Shown: positions 33,988-43,351, numbered from the stretch's first letter. The stretch is 64,000 nt of DNA from Falsiphaeobacter marinintestinus (GCF_007923355.1 NZ_VOGO01000003.1:1-64000); one strand, 5' to 3'. Notes: generated from the letters alone by a model not told the origin. Translations and numbers: made by a program.

Positions 33988-35901
33988 TCAGGGCTTGTAC
34001 CAGATCGGCGAGGTATAGGCGCGTTCCTGTCCGATCAGGACAGCGTCTTCGGGCAGCTCGGCACCCAGACGGATCTTGTCGTAGAGAACCCAACGCGGGG
34101 TCGGGATTTCGATCACGCGGGCATAATAGAATGCCTGCTGTGCCGGGTCGAAATCAGGATCAGCCCAGACCGTGGCCAGTTCGGACGCGCCGATCGTGTT
34201 GGTGTAATTGGCGGCCTCGATATCGACGGTGCTGCCCACGGGGGGCAGTTTGCCGCCGTCGCGCGGCGTGCGGTCATCTGACCACGCAACATCATAGACT
34301 TTTTCGTGCAACTCGCCGGCGTCATCAATCCAGCCTTTGACGATCTGAATGCGGTCCAGGTTGGCTCCGATTGGGTCGCGCAGGGCGTAAACCATGAAGG
34401 TTGGCGCATCGCTGGTTGCAGGGCGCATGTCGCCGCCCATGGGAACGCCTTTTTCATAGCCGCGGAAGGCAGGTTGGCGCGAACGCAGGTCGTTGTCGTC
34501 AAAGTCCCATCCGCCAAAGAAGCGCACCGCCATGCGGGGGCCAGTGGTGGCGTAAACCTCGCGCCGCACCATCGCGTCCCACAGCGATGCGCGCGTGTTA
34601 TCTTCGGCCCAGACACCGGTATAGCCAGAGGCCACAAGCGACCAGCCCGGGAAAATACCGTTTTCGGTTTCGGTGAACGGATGCGTGGCGCGGGTGGTTG
34701 ACGGTTCGGCATTTGTGGCTTTGCCGAAATAGTTGTCGCTGTCGGCTGTGGAGAGCGACGTGTGGCTGTCGGTGGCACCGGAGAAGCCAAACTTATAGGG
34801 GTTCACGCCGAACTTCTTTTCCAGCATGAAGCCTTGTTTCAAGGCTTCGCGGGCATATTCACGCTGCAGCATGTCGTCGGTTTTAGCTGAGCTCAGATCA
34901 AGGTTGCCAGCGTCCCATGTTTCATAGTCGGCAAATTCGTCGTCGGGGCTGAGGCGCGGGTGGGTTTCGCCATCGCCCTTGATCTGGGTGATTTCATACA
35001 ACGGCTCCCATTTGGCGCGGGCTTTGACATAGGCCTCATCGACCGGATCGCCGGTGAACCGGGTTTCGGTCGGGAACATGATGCCGTTGGACAGGTTGCC
35101 GTTATGGGCCAGCGCAAAGACTTGTCCGCCTGTCTTGGCCTCGTAATCTTCGAGCCAATTGTAGAAATCCATCGGATCATTGCTGCCAACAGGCGGTTGG
35201 GTGACCATTGGTTGCATCTGCAACGCTTTATCGGCGTCGTCGCGATAGATCACGTTGCGATGCAGGTTGTTGCCTTTTTCAAGCGAGGTCCATTCGTACC
35301 CGATAAACGCTGTGAAGCGACCGGGTTCGTTGTATTTCTCGACCGTGTTGACGATATCATCCCAGACCGAGGCATAGATGGGCGAACCGGGCGAGTAATC
35401 GACAATCAGGGCTTCGTCCATCGTGCCCTGCGAGAAGTTGGTGATCAGGTCCAGCGCGGCTGCGGCTGATGCGTCGCCACCCTGTTGGATGGCTTCGCTC
35501 CAGCGTTTGCCCTGTTCGCTGGCCAGGATATTCGGCGCGCCTTTTTGCAGATCAAAGATCATGCCCATACCGTCTGAATGTTCGGTCAGGACCAGCCAGT
35601 CCAGCGGGCGGGCCAGCTTGATCGGCTGGCCGGATGCGCTTTCGACTTCTTCACCGCGGGCCAGCTGAAAGGCGGTATCGGGACCGGTCGAGTTGCCGAA
35701 CAACCCCGCATCCATGGAATACCCTGTGTGCAGGTGGGTATCGCCCCAGAACACCTGACTGGGGAAACTGCGCTGCGCATAGGGAGAATAGGCCTTGCCC
35801 GGATACAGCCCTTGCAGGGATTCCGGCGAGGGTTTGAACTGGGCAGTGGCAGGCACGGCGAGCGTTGTCAGGGCAAAGGCAAACAGGGAATGGCGGAACA
35901 T
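33988..35901 (-). CDS. Exported DUF3604 family protein, copy 2
   Basis: This 637-residue paralogue shares with copy 1 the signal peptide (about residues 1-20, [20 protein letters not shown]), [41 protein letters not shown] and the C-terminal YTSPIWYKP. It differs in several loops, so the two are a diverged tandem duplication rather than a recent copy. The start at 35901 is set by the signal peptide. A 226-bp gap separates it from the divergent adenylate cyclase gene. Confidence 0.87.
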   Translation of the reverse strand: MFRHSLFAFALTTLAVPATAQFKPSPESLQGLYPGKAYSPYAQRSFPSQVFWGDTHLHTGYSMDAGLFGNSTGPDTAFQLARGEEVESASGQPIKLARPLDWLVLTEHSDGMGMIFDLQKGAPNILASEQGKRWSEAIQQGGDASAAAALDLITNFSQGTMDEALIVDYSPGSPIYASVWDDIVNTVEKYNEPGRFTAFIGYEWTSLEKGNNLHRNVIYRDDADKALQMQPMVTQPPVGSNDPMDFYNWLEDYEAKTGGQVFALAHNGNLSNGIMFPTETRFTGDPVDEAYVKARAKWEPLYEITQIKGDGETHPRLSPDDEFADYETWDAGNLDLSSAKTDDMLQREYAREALKQGFMLEKKFGVNPYKFGFSGATDSHTSLSTADSDNYFGKATNAEPSTTRATHPFTETENGIFPGWSLVASGYTGVWAEDNTRASLWDAMVRREVYATTGPRMAVRFFGGWDFDDNDLRSRQPAFRGYEKGVPMGGDMRPATSDAPTFMVYALRDPIGANLDRIQIVKGWIDDAGELHEKVYDVAWSDDRTPRDGGKLPPVGSTVDIEAANYTNTIGASELATVWADPDFDPAQQAFYYARVIEIPTPRWVLYDKIRLGAELPEDAVLIGQERAYTSPIWYKP

Positions 35902-36127
35902 CGGAAACCCTTTCGAATCAGGACTTGTGAAGCTATCGAACCAGTGTCGCACAAGCACGCGAACTCGAGAAAATGTATCTTTGATACCGCCATTTACCGC
36001 ATGTTCTCGCGCCGGCCAGGATCGGTTCTGAGCTCGGTTGGCCTGGTGACGGGGGTCTGACACGTTCAACTGCTGCTGGTACCGGCTACCTTGTCTTGTT
36101 AGGCTTGATGAAACTGGAGAAGCCTAG

Positions 36128-37894
36128 ATGGAACGCCGCCTTGCCGCGATAGTTGCTGCCGACGTAGTTGGATACAGCCGCATGATACGGCTGGACGAAA
36201 CCGGCACGCTGGCTGCGCTGCGAACCGCGCGGGCAGATGTGGTTGACCCTGCCATCGCAGAAAACCGTGGCCGGATCGTGAAGCTGATGGGGGATGGCAT
36301 ACTTGTCGAATTTGCCAGCGCTGTCGATGCCGTGACCTGCGCCGTCATCGTTCAACGGACGATGTTGGGCTGGAACAGTGACCGGCCCGAGGATCGCCGC
36401 CTCACGTTTCGCGTGGGCATCAATCTTGGCGATGTGGTGATAGATGGTGGTGATATTCACGGTGACGGAGTGAATGTGGCGGCCCGACTTGAATCTCTGG
36501 CAGCACCCGGCTCGGTTTGTGTTTCGAGCGCTGTGTATGATCAGGTCCGGGACCGGCTTGATCTGAGTTTTGATGATCTTGGCGGGCAGGAGTTGAAGAA
36601 TATCGACCGACCAGTTCAGGTATGGCAATGGACCGACGGCGTCGAGGCGCTTCAAACTCTGCCCGAAGACGTCGTACTGCAACTGCCGGAAAAGCCGTCC
36701 ATCGCGGTGCTTCCCTTTGACAACATGTCGGGTGATCCCGAACAGGAGTATTTTGCCGACGGTATCGCCGAGGACGTGATCACAGCCCTTTCCCGGCACA
36801 GTGATCTGTTTGTTATTGCCCGGAACAGCAGTTTTACATACCGCGGCAAGGCGGTGGACATTCGCATGGTCGGCAAGGATCTGGGGGTGCGGTTTGTTCT
36901 GGAAGGCAGCGTCAGGCGCGCAGGGGACCGCGTGCGTATCACTGCGCAGTTGATTGAAGCCGCGACCGGAAATCACGTCTGGGCGGAACGTTATGATGGC
37001 CCGGTTGATGACATTTTCGACGTGCAGGACGAAATCACGATGAATGTTGCCGGGGCCGTCGGGAGCGAAATCCGGGCCGCCGATGTCAGGGCATCTGCCG
37101 AAAAACGATTTGAGGATCTTCAGTCCTGGGAACGCCTGATGAAGGCGTATTGGCATATCTACCGTTACAATCCCGACGATAACGCCAAAGGGCAGGCGAT
37201 TTGCCGGGCTGAAATTCAGGCCACGGGTGGAAGCGCTGCAATTCATTCGGCCGTGGTTATGGCTTGTATGTTCGAGTTGCTCTGGGGGCTGGGAAACCGG
37301 TCGCCAATGGACGTCATCAAAGATGGAACGCAGGCCGCCCATGCTGCAATTGCGCTGGATCCCAACAACGAAGGCGCGCATGCCAATCTGAGCCTGCTGT
37401 TATGGGCAAGCGGCGACCATGACGGGGCCGTTCGGGAAGCCACGACTGCCGTCAATCTCAGTCCGCACAGTTTTGTATGTCATCTGTCGATGGGAATGGC
37501 GCTGGCTTTTTCCGGTCCCGAGCATTGTGATTCCGCATTGGAACACCTGAAGATGGCCGCCCGTCTGGGGCCGCGCGACATAAATATCGATTGGGTTTAC
37601 GCCCCGATGTCGGTTGTTGCGTTTCAATCCGGGAGTTACAGCGACGCAATTAACTATGCGCATTTCGCGATACGTCAAAACCCTGGCAATGGATCCGCTT
37701 ACAGGTTCCTTGCGGCTTCACTGGCCCGCGATGGTCAATTGGATCAAGCAAAAACCACATGGGCTCGTGCCTGGGAGATCCAACCACTGGACATGACTGG
37801 ATACGTGTCATCCCTGCATCGGATGTACAAACGCGGGCAGGATGCCGAGAACATGATCGACGCGATGCGACTGGCCGGTGCGGCGTTGCCTTAG
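36128..37894 (+). CDS. Class III adenylate cyclase with TolB-like and TPR regions
   Basis: The 588-residue protein opens with a complete class III cyclase domain (about residues 1-165): metal Asp D12 in VAADVVGYSRM and D56 in LMGDGILVEF, then GDGVNVAARLES near 117. It makes cAMP from ATP, presumably in the cytoplasm since no signal or membrane span is seen. Residues about 185-300 resemble the TolB N-terminal/FlgO-type beta domain (IAVLPFDNMSGDPEQEYFADG), and the rest carries TPR-like helical repeats. This domain order is common in Rhizobiales and Rhodobacterales cyclases. It ends in a terminator. Confidence 0.88.
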   Translation: MERRLAAIVAADVVGYSRMIRLDETGTLAALRTARADVVDPAIAENRGRIVKLMGDGILVEFASAVDAVTCAVIVQRTMLGWNSDRPEDRRLTFRVGINLGDVVIDGGDIHGDGVNVAARLESLAAPGSVCVSSAVYDQVRDRLDLSFDDLGGQELKNIDRPVQVWQWTDGVEALQTLPEDVVLQLPEKPSIAVLPFDNMSGDPEQEYFADGIAEDVITALSRHSDLFVIARNSSFTYRGKAVDIRMVGKDLGVRFVLEGSVRRAGDRVRITAQLIEAATGNHVWAERYDGPVDDIFDVQDEITMNVAGAVGSEIRAADVRASAEKRFEDLQSWERLMKAYWHIYRYNPDDNAKGQAICRAEIQATGGSAAIHSAVVMACMFELLWGLGNRSPMDVIKDGTQAAHAAIALDPNNEGAHANLSLLLWASGDHDGAVREATTAVNLSPHSFVCHLSMGMALAFSGPEHCDSALEHLKMAARLGPRDINIDWVYAPMSVVAFQSGSYSDAINYAHFAIRQNPGNGSAYRFLAASLARDGQLDQAKTTWARAWEIQPLDMTGYVSSLHRMYKRGQDAENMIDAMRLAGAALP

Positions 37895-37901
37895 ATCCTG
37901 A

Positions 37902-37926
37902 CCGGGGAAACCCGGCCCATTTTTTG
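37902..37926 (+). terminator. Intrinsic terminator of the adenylate cyclase gene
   Basis: Stem CCGGG (37902-37906), loop GAAA, stem CCCGG (37911-37915), then CCCATTTTTT. It lies 8 bp after the stop codon. Confidence 0.75.
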
Positions 37927-38001
37927 ACATATGTCGCACCTGCCAGGGGGAGCCTTGCGGAACCGGACTCTTTCTTCTGGCTGTCGGAAAGGCCGCGCAA
38001 G

Positions 38002-39186
38002 TCAGCGCGTGAGTTCGCGCATGCCTTTTTCCAAGCCCTGCAGGGTCATCGGCACCATCCGGTCGTCAAAAATTTCGCGGATCATGCTGATCGAATGGGT
38101 GTATTCCCAGTATTTCTGGGGCACCGGATTGATCCACAGATTCGACGCCCATTGTTCGCGTGCGCGGCCCAGCCAGACCTGACCGGATTCGGCGTTCCAA
38201 TGTTCGTTGGCACCACCGGGATAGGCAATTTCGTAAGGTGACATCGAAGCGTCACCGACAAAGATACACTTATAGTCGGACCCATAGGTGCGCAGGACTT
38301 CATCCATCGGCAACTGCTGGTCCCAGCGGCGGCGGTTGTCGCGCCACACGCCTTCATAGAGGCAGTTGTGGAAATAGAAGTATTCGAGGTGCTTGAACTC
38401 GGTCCGGGCGGCGGAAAACAGCTCTTCCACAACCTTGATATGCGGATCCATCGACCCGCCAACATCCAGAAACAGCAGCACTTTGACAGCGTTGTGCCGT
38501 TCAGGGCGGGTTTTCACGTCGAGATAGCCGTTTTCGGCTGTGGAACGGATTGTACCGTCCAGATCAAGTTCTTCCTGCGCGCCTTCGCGGACCCAGCGGC
38601 GCAGACGTTTCAGCGCCACCTTGATATTGCGGGTGCCCAGTTCGACCGTGTCATCGAAATTCTTGAATTCGCGTTTGTCCCAGACTTTGACCGCGCTTTT
38701 GTTGCGGCTTTCTTTCTGGCCGATGCGGACCCCTTCGGGGTTGTACCCATAAGCCCCAAAGGGCGAGGTTCCGGCGGTGCCGATCCATTTGCTGCCGCCC
38801 TGATGCCGGCCTTCTTGTTCTTCCAGACGTTTTTTCAACGTCTCCATCAGCTTGTCAAAGCCACCCATGGCTTCGATTTCGGCCTTTTCTTCGGCGCTGA
38901 GGTGCTTTTCGGCCATCTTGCGCAGCCATTCTTCGGGAATATCGACAGCTTCCAGCACGGCTTCGGCGCTGATTGCTTCAAGCCCTTTGAAGGTCGCCCC
39001 GAAGGCGCGGTCAAACTTGTCGATGTTGCGTTCGTCTTTCACCATTGCCGTGCGGGCGAGGTAATAGAACGCTTCCACGTCATAAGTCGACAAGCCCACC
39101 TTCATGCCTTCGAGAAATGTCAGATATTCGCGCAAAGACACCGGAACGCCGGATTTGCGCAGATTCTCGAAGAAGGGAAGGAACAT
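38002..39186 (-). CDS. VWA (CoxE-like) domain protein
   Basis: The 394-residue protein has the CoxE-type VWA domain: a metal-ion-dependent adhesion site DVGGS in LFLDVGGSMDPH near residue 243, with helical N-terminal part FFENLRKSGVPVSLREYL. Such proteins usually work with a MoxR-type ATPase as a chaperone pair for metal or protein assembly; a moxR gene is encoded on the same strand at 41509-42354, with three genes between. It is the last gene of that block and follows the 55-residue membrane protein by three bases. Confidence 0.9.
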   Translation of the reverse strand: MFLPFFENLRKSGVPVSLREYLTFLEGMKVGLSTYDVEAFYYLARTAMVKDERNIDKFDRAFGATFKGLEAISAEAVLEAVDIPEEWLRKMAEKHLSAEEKAEIEAMGGFDKLMETLKKRLEEQEGRHQGGSKWIGTAGTSPFGAYGYNPEGVRIGQKESRNKSAVKVWDKREFKNFDDTVELGTRNIKVALKRLRRWVREGAQEELDLDGTIRSTAENGYLDVKTRPERHNAVKVLLFLDVGGSMDPHIKVVEELFSAARTEFKHLEYFYFHNCLYEGVWRDNRRRWDQQLPMDEVLRTYGSDYKCIFVGDASMSPYEIAYPGGANEHWNAESGQVWLGRAREQWASNLWINPVPQKYWEYTHSISMIREIFDDRMVPMTLQGLEKGMRELTR

Positions 39187-39189
39187 GGC

Positions 39190-39357
39190 TTATACTGCTG
39201 CGCGGTGGATCATGATTGTTGCTAGCATTCCAACAATGCCAAAAGCAATCGCATAGACCGCCGCGTACTGCGCAATATCCGCCGGTTTGCCGTTACGTTT
39301 TTTCGCCGTCAGCGCGCCGAGTATGGCGCCAGCCAGCACCGCAAAAATGACAATCAT
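39190..39357 (-). CDS. Small membrane protein (55 residues) upstream of the VWA gene
   Basis: The product has two hydrophobic segments: residues 1-18 (with Ile, Val, Ala, Leu and Gly) and about 31-52, joined by a basic turn KKRNGKP. It starts at the ATG at 39357, just 7 bp from the DUF2927 stop, and stops 3 bp before the VWA start, so it belongs to the same operon. No family is recognised. It may anchor or assist the VWA protein at the membrane; this is inference. Confidence 0.65.
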   Translation of the reverse strand: MIVIFAVLAGAILGALTAKKRNGKPADIAQYAAVYAIAFGIVGMLATIMIHRAAV

Positions 39358-39363
39358 GTTGTA

Positions 39364-40734
39364 TTATCCGCCCAAACCCATGTGGGGGTTCAGGGCCGCG
39401 ACTTCCTGCATCTTGGCCCGAACCGCCCAATCCGAGCCGAAGCCGTAGCGCGCCCAGCCCAGACTGTCCACCCTGACCGCGCGGGCCTGATCAGGACGTC
39501 CGGTCATATCCAGCGCTTCGGCCTGCAACAGCATCAGCGTCGACAAAAGGGCGGCGTTTTCGTGTTGGCGGGCCACGCTAAGCATCGGCTTGATCTGGCG
39601 CAGAGCGGTATCGCCGTCACCTATCGTGATCGCATAGGCTGCCGTCTGCGTGGTGATATAGGCGCGATGCAGATCGGTGGCCGGGGTCTGGCTGAGCAGT
39701 TTCAGGGCCGTATTGTAATGCGCCTGAGCGCTGGCCGGATCATAGGCCTGGGTCATGCGTCCCAGCATATACAGGCTGAAGGCGCGGCGATGATCCTGCC
39801 AGCCTTGTTCGCCAGCCGTGCGCGCCGCGCTGATCGCCGCACTGCGTCGGGTTGCCGGATCGGTGCCAGGGCCAAGCGCGGTTTGCACGGCTGTGATCCA
39901 TTCACGAGGTGTCGGTTGGATCTGGCGGCTTGCGACGCCACCGCCACGCGGGTTTTCACGGGCCAGAATGGCAGGCAAACGCGTCGCCACCTGATCACGG
40001 GACATCCCGGTGTGCAATTCTGGCGCATAGGTCGCGCGCAGGATCAGCATGTCAAACCCGGTCAGTACGGTGTGCACGTTGTCGTCGTTAAAAACGGAAT
40101 CGGGCAGGCGGTAGAGGTCGTTCAGCGGGCCAATGGCTTGTGCCAGTTCTTCGTGCAAACAATCGCGCAGTTCCTGGGGGCTGGCATCACCGGGAACAAA
40201 GATCGCCAGACGGTCGCGGCTTTGCAGCTTTGTCCAGTCTGTCTTGGGATTGCGCCGGTTGTTGCGGTATTCCCGCAAGCTCGACACGTTGGGAACCACG
40301 AAGCAGGCGGCTTGCGGCAGGGCTTTGCGGATCTCGGCCCGGCGGACCACTTCGATGGTCAGGTTGGCGTCGCCGCCGGACACTTGCGTGATGTCGATCC
40401 CGGCCTCGCGGCGCAATCGTGATAAAAGGCGGCTCAGATCCGGGCCCAGACTGGCTGGTGGCTGTCCGGTGACGCGAACCGTGATCGGGGCTTCGAACCG
40501 GGTAAAGGCGGGCAGGGCGCGGCCACTTTCCAACTCGAAATGCAACGACAGAAAGTCTGCTGCAATGTTGCTGTTAGAGCGTGCAGGCGCATCGGGATGC
40601 GGGCTGGAAAACGCTTTCATCGGCGGCAAGGCGGTGGACGATGTATTGGCGCGGGTTGGCGTGTCTTCGATCGGGACGCTGGCACACCCGGCAACCGTCA
40701 CGGCCAGACAGAAACACAAGGAACGGATGATCAT
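39364..40734 (-). CDS. DUF2927 lipoprotein
   Basis: The 456-residue product starts with a lipoprotein leader (lipobox VAGC, Cys near residue 17). A DUF2927 domain spans about residues 60-260, with LHEELAQAIGPLNDLYRLPDSVFND near 195 (HEEL and the aromatic-rich end are typical). The C-terminal 180 residues look like helical repeats of TPR type. The start codon overlaps the GNAT stop by four bases. The function is unknown; homologues are annotated only as DUF2927. Confidence 0.82.
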   Translation of the reverse strand: MIIRSLCFCLAVTVAGCASVPIEDTPTRANTSSTALPPMKAFSSPHPDAPARSNSNIAADFLSLHFELESGRALPAFTRFEAPITVRVTGQPPASLGPDLSRLLSRLRREAGIDITQVSGGDANLTIEVVRRAEIRKALPQAACFVVPNVSSLREYRNNRRNPKTDWTKLQSRDRLAIFVPGDASPQELRDCLHEELAQAIGPLNDLYRLPDSVFNDDNVHTVLTGFDMLILRATYAPELHTGMSRDQVATRLPAILARENPRGGGVASRQIQPTPREWITAVQTALGPGTDPATRRSAAISAARTAGEQGWQDHRRAFSLYMLGRMTQAYDPASAQAHYNTALKLLSQTPATDLHRAYITTQTAAYAITIGDGDTALRQIKPMLSVARQHENAALLSTLMLLQAEALDMTGRPDQARAVRVDSLGWARYGFGSDWAVRAKMQEVAALNPHMGLGG

Positions 40735-41186
40735 CGCTGGTACCTGATAAAGGGGGTTTTCTGGCCGATCCGATCATAAAGCTGCCGGGCGGTGTGATTG
40801 AAGTCTTGTGTAAGCCAATAGACGGATGGTGCACCGGCTTCGTCGGCGGCGGCATACACCGCTTCGATCAACGCGCGCCCGACGCCGGTGCCGCGTGTTT
40901 CTGGCAGGGCGTACAGATCTTGCAGATAACAGACGTTTTCGACCTTCCAGGCGTGACGGTGAAACAGATAGTGGGTCAGGCCAACGGGTCGGCCGTTCTG
41001 TTCGGCGATGATGCAATTGAAATCCTGCGGGTCATCGCCCAGCAAACGATCAAACGTCGTGGCAAAAACGTTTTCCGGAACCGATGTTTCATAGAACTCA
41101 AGGTAGCCGGTCCACATGGTGGTCCAATCGGCCTGATCATCCGGCCTGAGGGCGCGGGTCAATATCGGTGGCGGTGTTGTCGTCAT
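40731..41186 (-). CDS. GNAT family N-acetyltransferase
   Basis: The 151-residue protein has the full GNAT fold: VGLTHYLFHRH strand, LQDLYALPETRGTGVGRALIEAVYAAA with the acetyl-CoA loop RGTGVG near residue 100, and a final WLTQDFNHTARQLYDRIG helix typical of the RimI/PAT-like group. The substrate is not known. It overlaps the downstream DUF2927 gene by four bases, so it is the first gene of that operon, which leads to the VWA gene. Confidence 0.9.
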   Translation of the reverse strand: MTTTPPPILTRALRPDDQADWTTMWTGYLEFYETSVPENVFATTFDRLLGDDPQDFNCIIAEQNGRPVGLTHYLFHRHAWKVENVCYLQDLYALPETRGTGVGRALIEAVYAAADEAGAPSVYWLTQDFNHTARQLYDRIGQKTPFIRYQR

Positions 41187-41508
41187 GCCGATCTCAAGTC
41201 TTTCCTATAAGGCCTTGGCACAACAGTTAACTTTTTAGTCCGAAAACCAAGCTTTTTCTGGGCAGAATTAGGGCGCCGCCAGTCGTTTGGTCGTCCCCTC
41301 AGGCGGCGCAACAAATTTTCTTCAGACTAAGGCGCTGAAATTGTTGGAAAAGATAGGTCGGTTGTTGCCGGGGTGCAGCATGCCGTCTGCGCATTGAGCA
41401 AAGTGGTTGCTTGCGAGTCGTTCATGTCCTGGCGACAATTCTCGGTGTTGGTCCAAAATTGTCGCCAGATTTGCGGGCAATGCGTCGAAATCTCGAATCG
41501 AGGCTGGG
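41187..41508. other. 322-bp gap between the GNAT and MoxR genes
   Basis: There is no good open frame. Two structures stand out: GCGCCGCC/GGCGGCGC arms around 41270-41310, and an 11-bp perfect inverted repeat at 41430-41467 listed separately. Either may terminate or regulate transcription; the promoter of the GNAT-DUF2927-VWA unit must lie in this gap unless it is read through from moxR. Confidence 0.55.
41430..41467. repeat. 11-bp inverted repeat TGGCGACAATT / AATTGTCGCCA
   Basis: Left arm 41430-41440, right arm 41457-41467, 16-base spacer. It lies 41 bp beyond the moxR stop on the minus strand. There is no T-run, so a strong terminator is unlikely; it could be a protein-binding site or a 3' hairpin of the moxR transcript. 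Confidence 0.5.
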
Positions 41509-42354
41509 TCAGCGCTGACTGCGGGCCATGAACGCCAGCCGTTCGAACAAATGAACGTCCTGTTCGTTCTTCAGCAGGGCGCCATGCAACTTGGGCAGGG
41601 CATTGGCCCCGTCACGTTTCAGATCCTCGGCTGTCAGGTCTTCCGCCAGCAGCAATTTCAGCCAATCCAGAACTTCGGACGTCGATGGTTTTTTCTTCAG
41701 GCCGGTCTGTTCGCGCAGCTCAAAGAACTGGGTCAGGGCGGTGGTCAGCAACGATTCCTTGATCCCGGGATGATGCACTTCGACAATTTTGCGCATTGTC
41801 GCCTCGTCCGGGAAGCGGATGTAGTGGAAGAAACACCGGCGCAGGAACGCGTCTGGCAATTCCTTTTCGTTATTGGACGTGATGATCACGACAGGCCGCT
41901 GACGGGCGCGTACCGTTTCGCCGGTCTCATAGACGTGGAACTCCATCTTATCGAGTTCCTGCAAGAGATCGTTGGGAAATTCGATGTCGGCCTTGTCAAT
42001 CTCGTCAATCAGAAGAACGACCTTTTCATCCGAGTCAAAGGCCTGCCAGAGCTTGCCTTTCTTGATATAGTTCCGGACGTCGTGGACTTTTTCTTCGCCC
42101 AGCTGGCTGTCGCGCAAACGGCTGACCGCGTCGTATTCATACAGGCCCTGCTGAGCACGGGTGGTCGACTTGATGTTCCATTCGATCATCGTCAGCCCAA
42201 GCGCCCCGGCGACCTGTTTGGCCAGTTCGGTTTTGCCGGTGCCCGGCTCGCCCTTGACCAGCAGAGGACGTTCCAGTGTCACGGCCGCGTTCACGGCGAT
42301 GGTAAGGTCGTCGGTTGCGACGTAATCCTTGGTGCTTTCAAAGCGTTTGTTCAT
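41509..42354 (-). CDS. MoxR-family AAA ATPase
   Basis: The 281-residue AAA protein has Walker A GEPGTGKTE near residue 37, Walker B VVLLIDEIDKAD near 105, and a sensor region IITSNNEKELPDAFLRRCF near 150. MoxR ATPases act with VWA proteins as chaperones that insert cofactors or activate partner enzymes. The VWA partner is probably the gene at 38002-39186 on the same strand. The C-terminal lid helix bundle is complete. A 473-bp gap separates it from dksA. Confidence 0.93.
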   Translation of the reverse strand: MNKRFESTKDYVATDDLTIAVNAAVTLERPLLVKGEPGTGKTELAKQVAGALGLTMIEWNIKSTTRAQQGLYEYDAVSRLRDSQLGEEKVHDVRNYIKKGKLWQAFDSDEKVVLLIDEIDKADIEFPNDLLQELDKMEFHVYETGETVRARQRPVVIITSNNEKELPDAFLRRCFFHYIRFPDEATMRKIVEVHHPGIKESLLTTALTQFFELREQTGLKKKPSTSEVLDWLKLLLAEDLTAEDLKRDGANALPKLHGALLKNEQDVHLFERLAFMARSQR

Positions 42355-42827
42355 GATTCTGCTCCCCGCCGGTTGCGCGCCTGTCTTTTGTCGCTGGTAA
42401 TATCAGGGTCCGGTTTTGGCAAGCGAGCGGGCACAGGAACGCTGCGTGCAAACGTCATTTCGGTGGATGTTTCGTACACATTGGCGGCATTTCAGATCAG
42501 ATTTACGTTACGTCAGGTGTGGCCTTCTGCCGCCGTTTTTTCCAAAAGAGCCCCAGTCTTGCCGGGGTCGGGTTTGATTTCGGTGCGATTTAGGTGAGCG
42601 GACCTTTGCCAGACGGCAGGGGTCGTAAATATGCTTTCTGAATTTCTGTTTTGTTTCGTGGGTTTGTTGGTGCTTTGATCACAGGGTCTTGTGCAGATTT
42701 TCCCGCACGCCGGGCGCATCAGCTAGTGACAACTCCACGATGTTGAAGTAAATGCAGCCGCAGGGGAGCACGGGTGAATAACGTGACATCGACAGAACAA
42801 CCCGCGCCAAAAAAAGGTGAAGGTGGT
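42355..42827. other. 473-bp gap between moxR and dksA
   Basis: A divergent promoter region. There is no convincing gene. A weak CCCC/GGGG hairpin is near 42551-42567, and a run of T occurs around 42536. An alternative GTG start for dksA lies at 42774 with GGGGAG upstream. No known regulatory motif is seen. Confidence 0.5.
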
Positions 42828-43250
42828 ATGAAAGCAGAAGTTTTCCTGCCGGATGATTATCGTCCCGCTGAGAACGAGCCATTCATGAACGAACGCCAGG
42901 TGGAATATTTCCGCCGCAAGCTTCATGAATGGAAAGACGATCTGATGAGCGACAGCCGGGATACGATTGAGGGGCTGCAAGACGGCACCCGCAATATTCC
43001 CGACGTTGCCGACCGCGCCAGCGAAGAAACCGACCGCGCGCTAGAGCTGCGGACCCGGGATCGTCAGCGCAAGCTGGTTGCCAAGATCGACGCGGCCCTG
43101 CGCCGCATCGACGAAGGCGAATACGGATACTGCGAAGTGACCGGTGAACCGATCTCGCTCAAGCGGCTGGATGCACGTCCGATCGCAACGATGAGCCTGG
43201 AAGCCCAGGAACGTCACGAGCGCCGCGAAAAGGTCCACCGGGACGACTGA
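42828..43250 (+). CDS. dksA: DksA-type RNA polymerase-binding regulator, single-cysteine form
   Basis: DksA enters the RNA polymerase secondary channel and, with ppGpp, represses rRNA and activates biosynthetic promoters. The 140-residue form starts MKAEVFLPDDYRP at 42828 (AAGGTGG upstream); a GTG at 42774 would add 18 residues. The coiled coil holds PDVADRASEETDR with the Asp-Ala pair at its tip region. The zinc finger has only one Cys (YGYCEVTGEP): the other three positions are Thr, Ala/Thr and Met, as in the zinc-free DksA of Rhodobacter sphaeroides. A terminator follows. Confidence 0.93.
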   Translation: MKAEVFLPDDYRPAENEPFMNERQVEYFRRKLHEWKDDLMSDSRDTIEGLQDGTRNIPDVADRASEETDRALELRTRDRQRKLVAKIDAALRRIDEGEYGYCEVTGEPISLKRLDARPIATMSLEAQERHERREKVHRDD

Positions 43251-43272
43251 TCCGGTCAACCTGCGACAAGAT

Positions 43273-43309
43273 GCAAAACCGCCGGGGCTTGTTGCTCTGG
43301 CGGTTTTGC
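43273..43309 (+). terminator. Intrinsic terminator of dksA
   Basis: Perfect 11-bp stem GCAAAACCGCC (43273-43283) / GGCGGTTTTGC (43299-43309) with a 15-base loop, ending in a TTTTGCGTTT stretch. It lies 22 bp after the dksA stop and 43 bp before the next gene. Confidence 0.75.
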
Positions 43310-43351
43310 GTTTACGGCTTGGGCCGACATTGCAGGGGAAAGGCGCGGACC

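Noticed and set aside
36086-37381. 431-residue reverse open frame over the adenylate cyclase
   Set aside because: Antisense shadow of a gene with clear catalytic motifs.
41407-42597. 396-residue forward frame over the MoxR gene
   Set aside because: Antisense to a clear AAA ATPase with Walker motifs.
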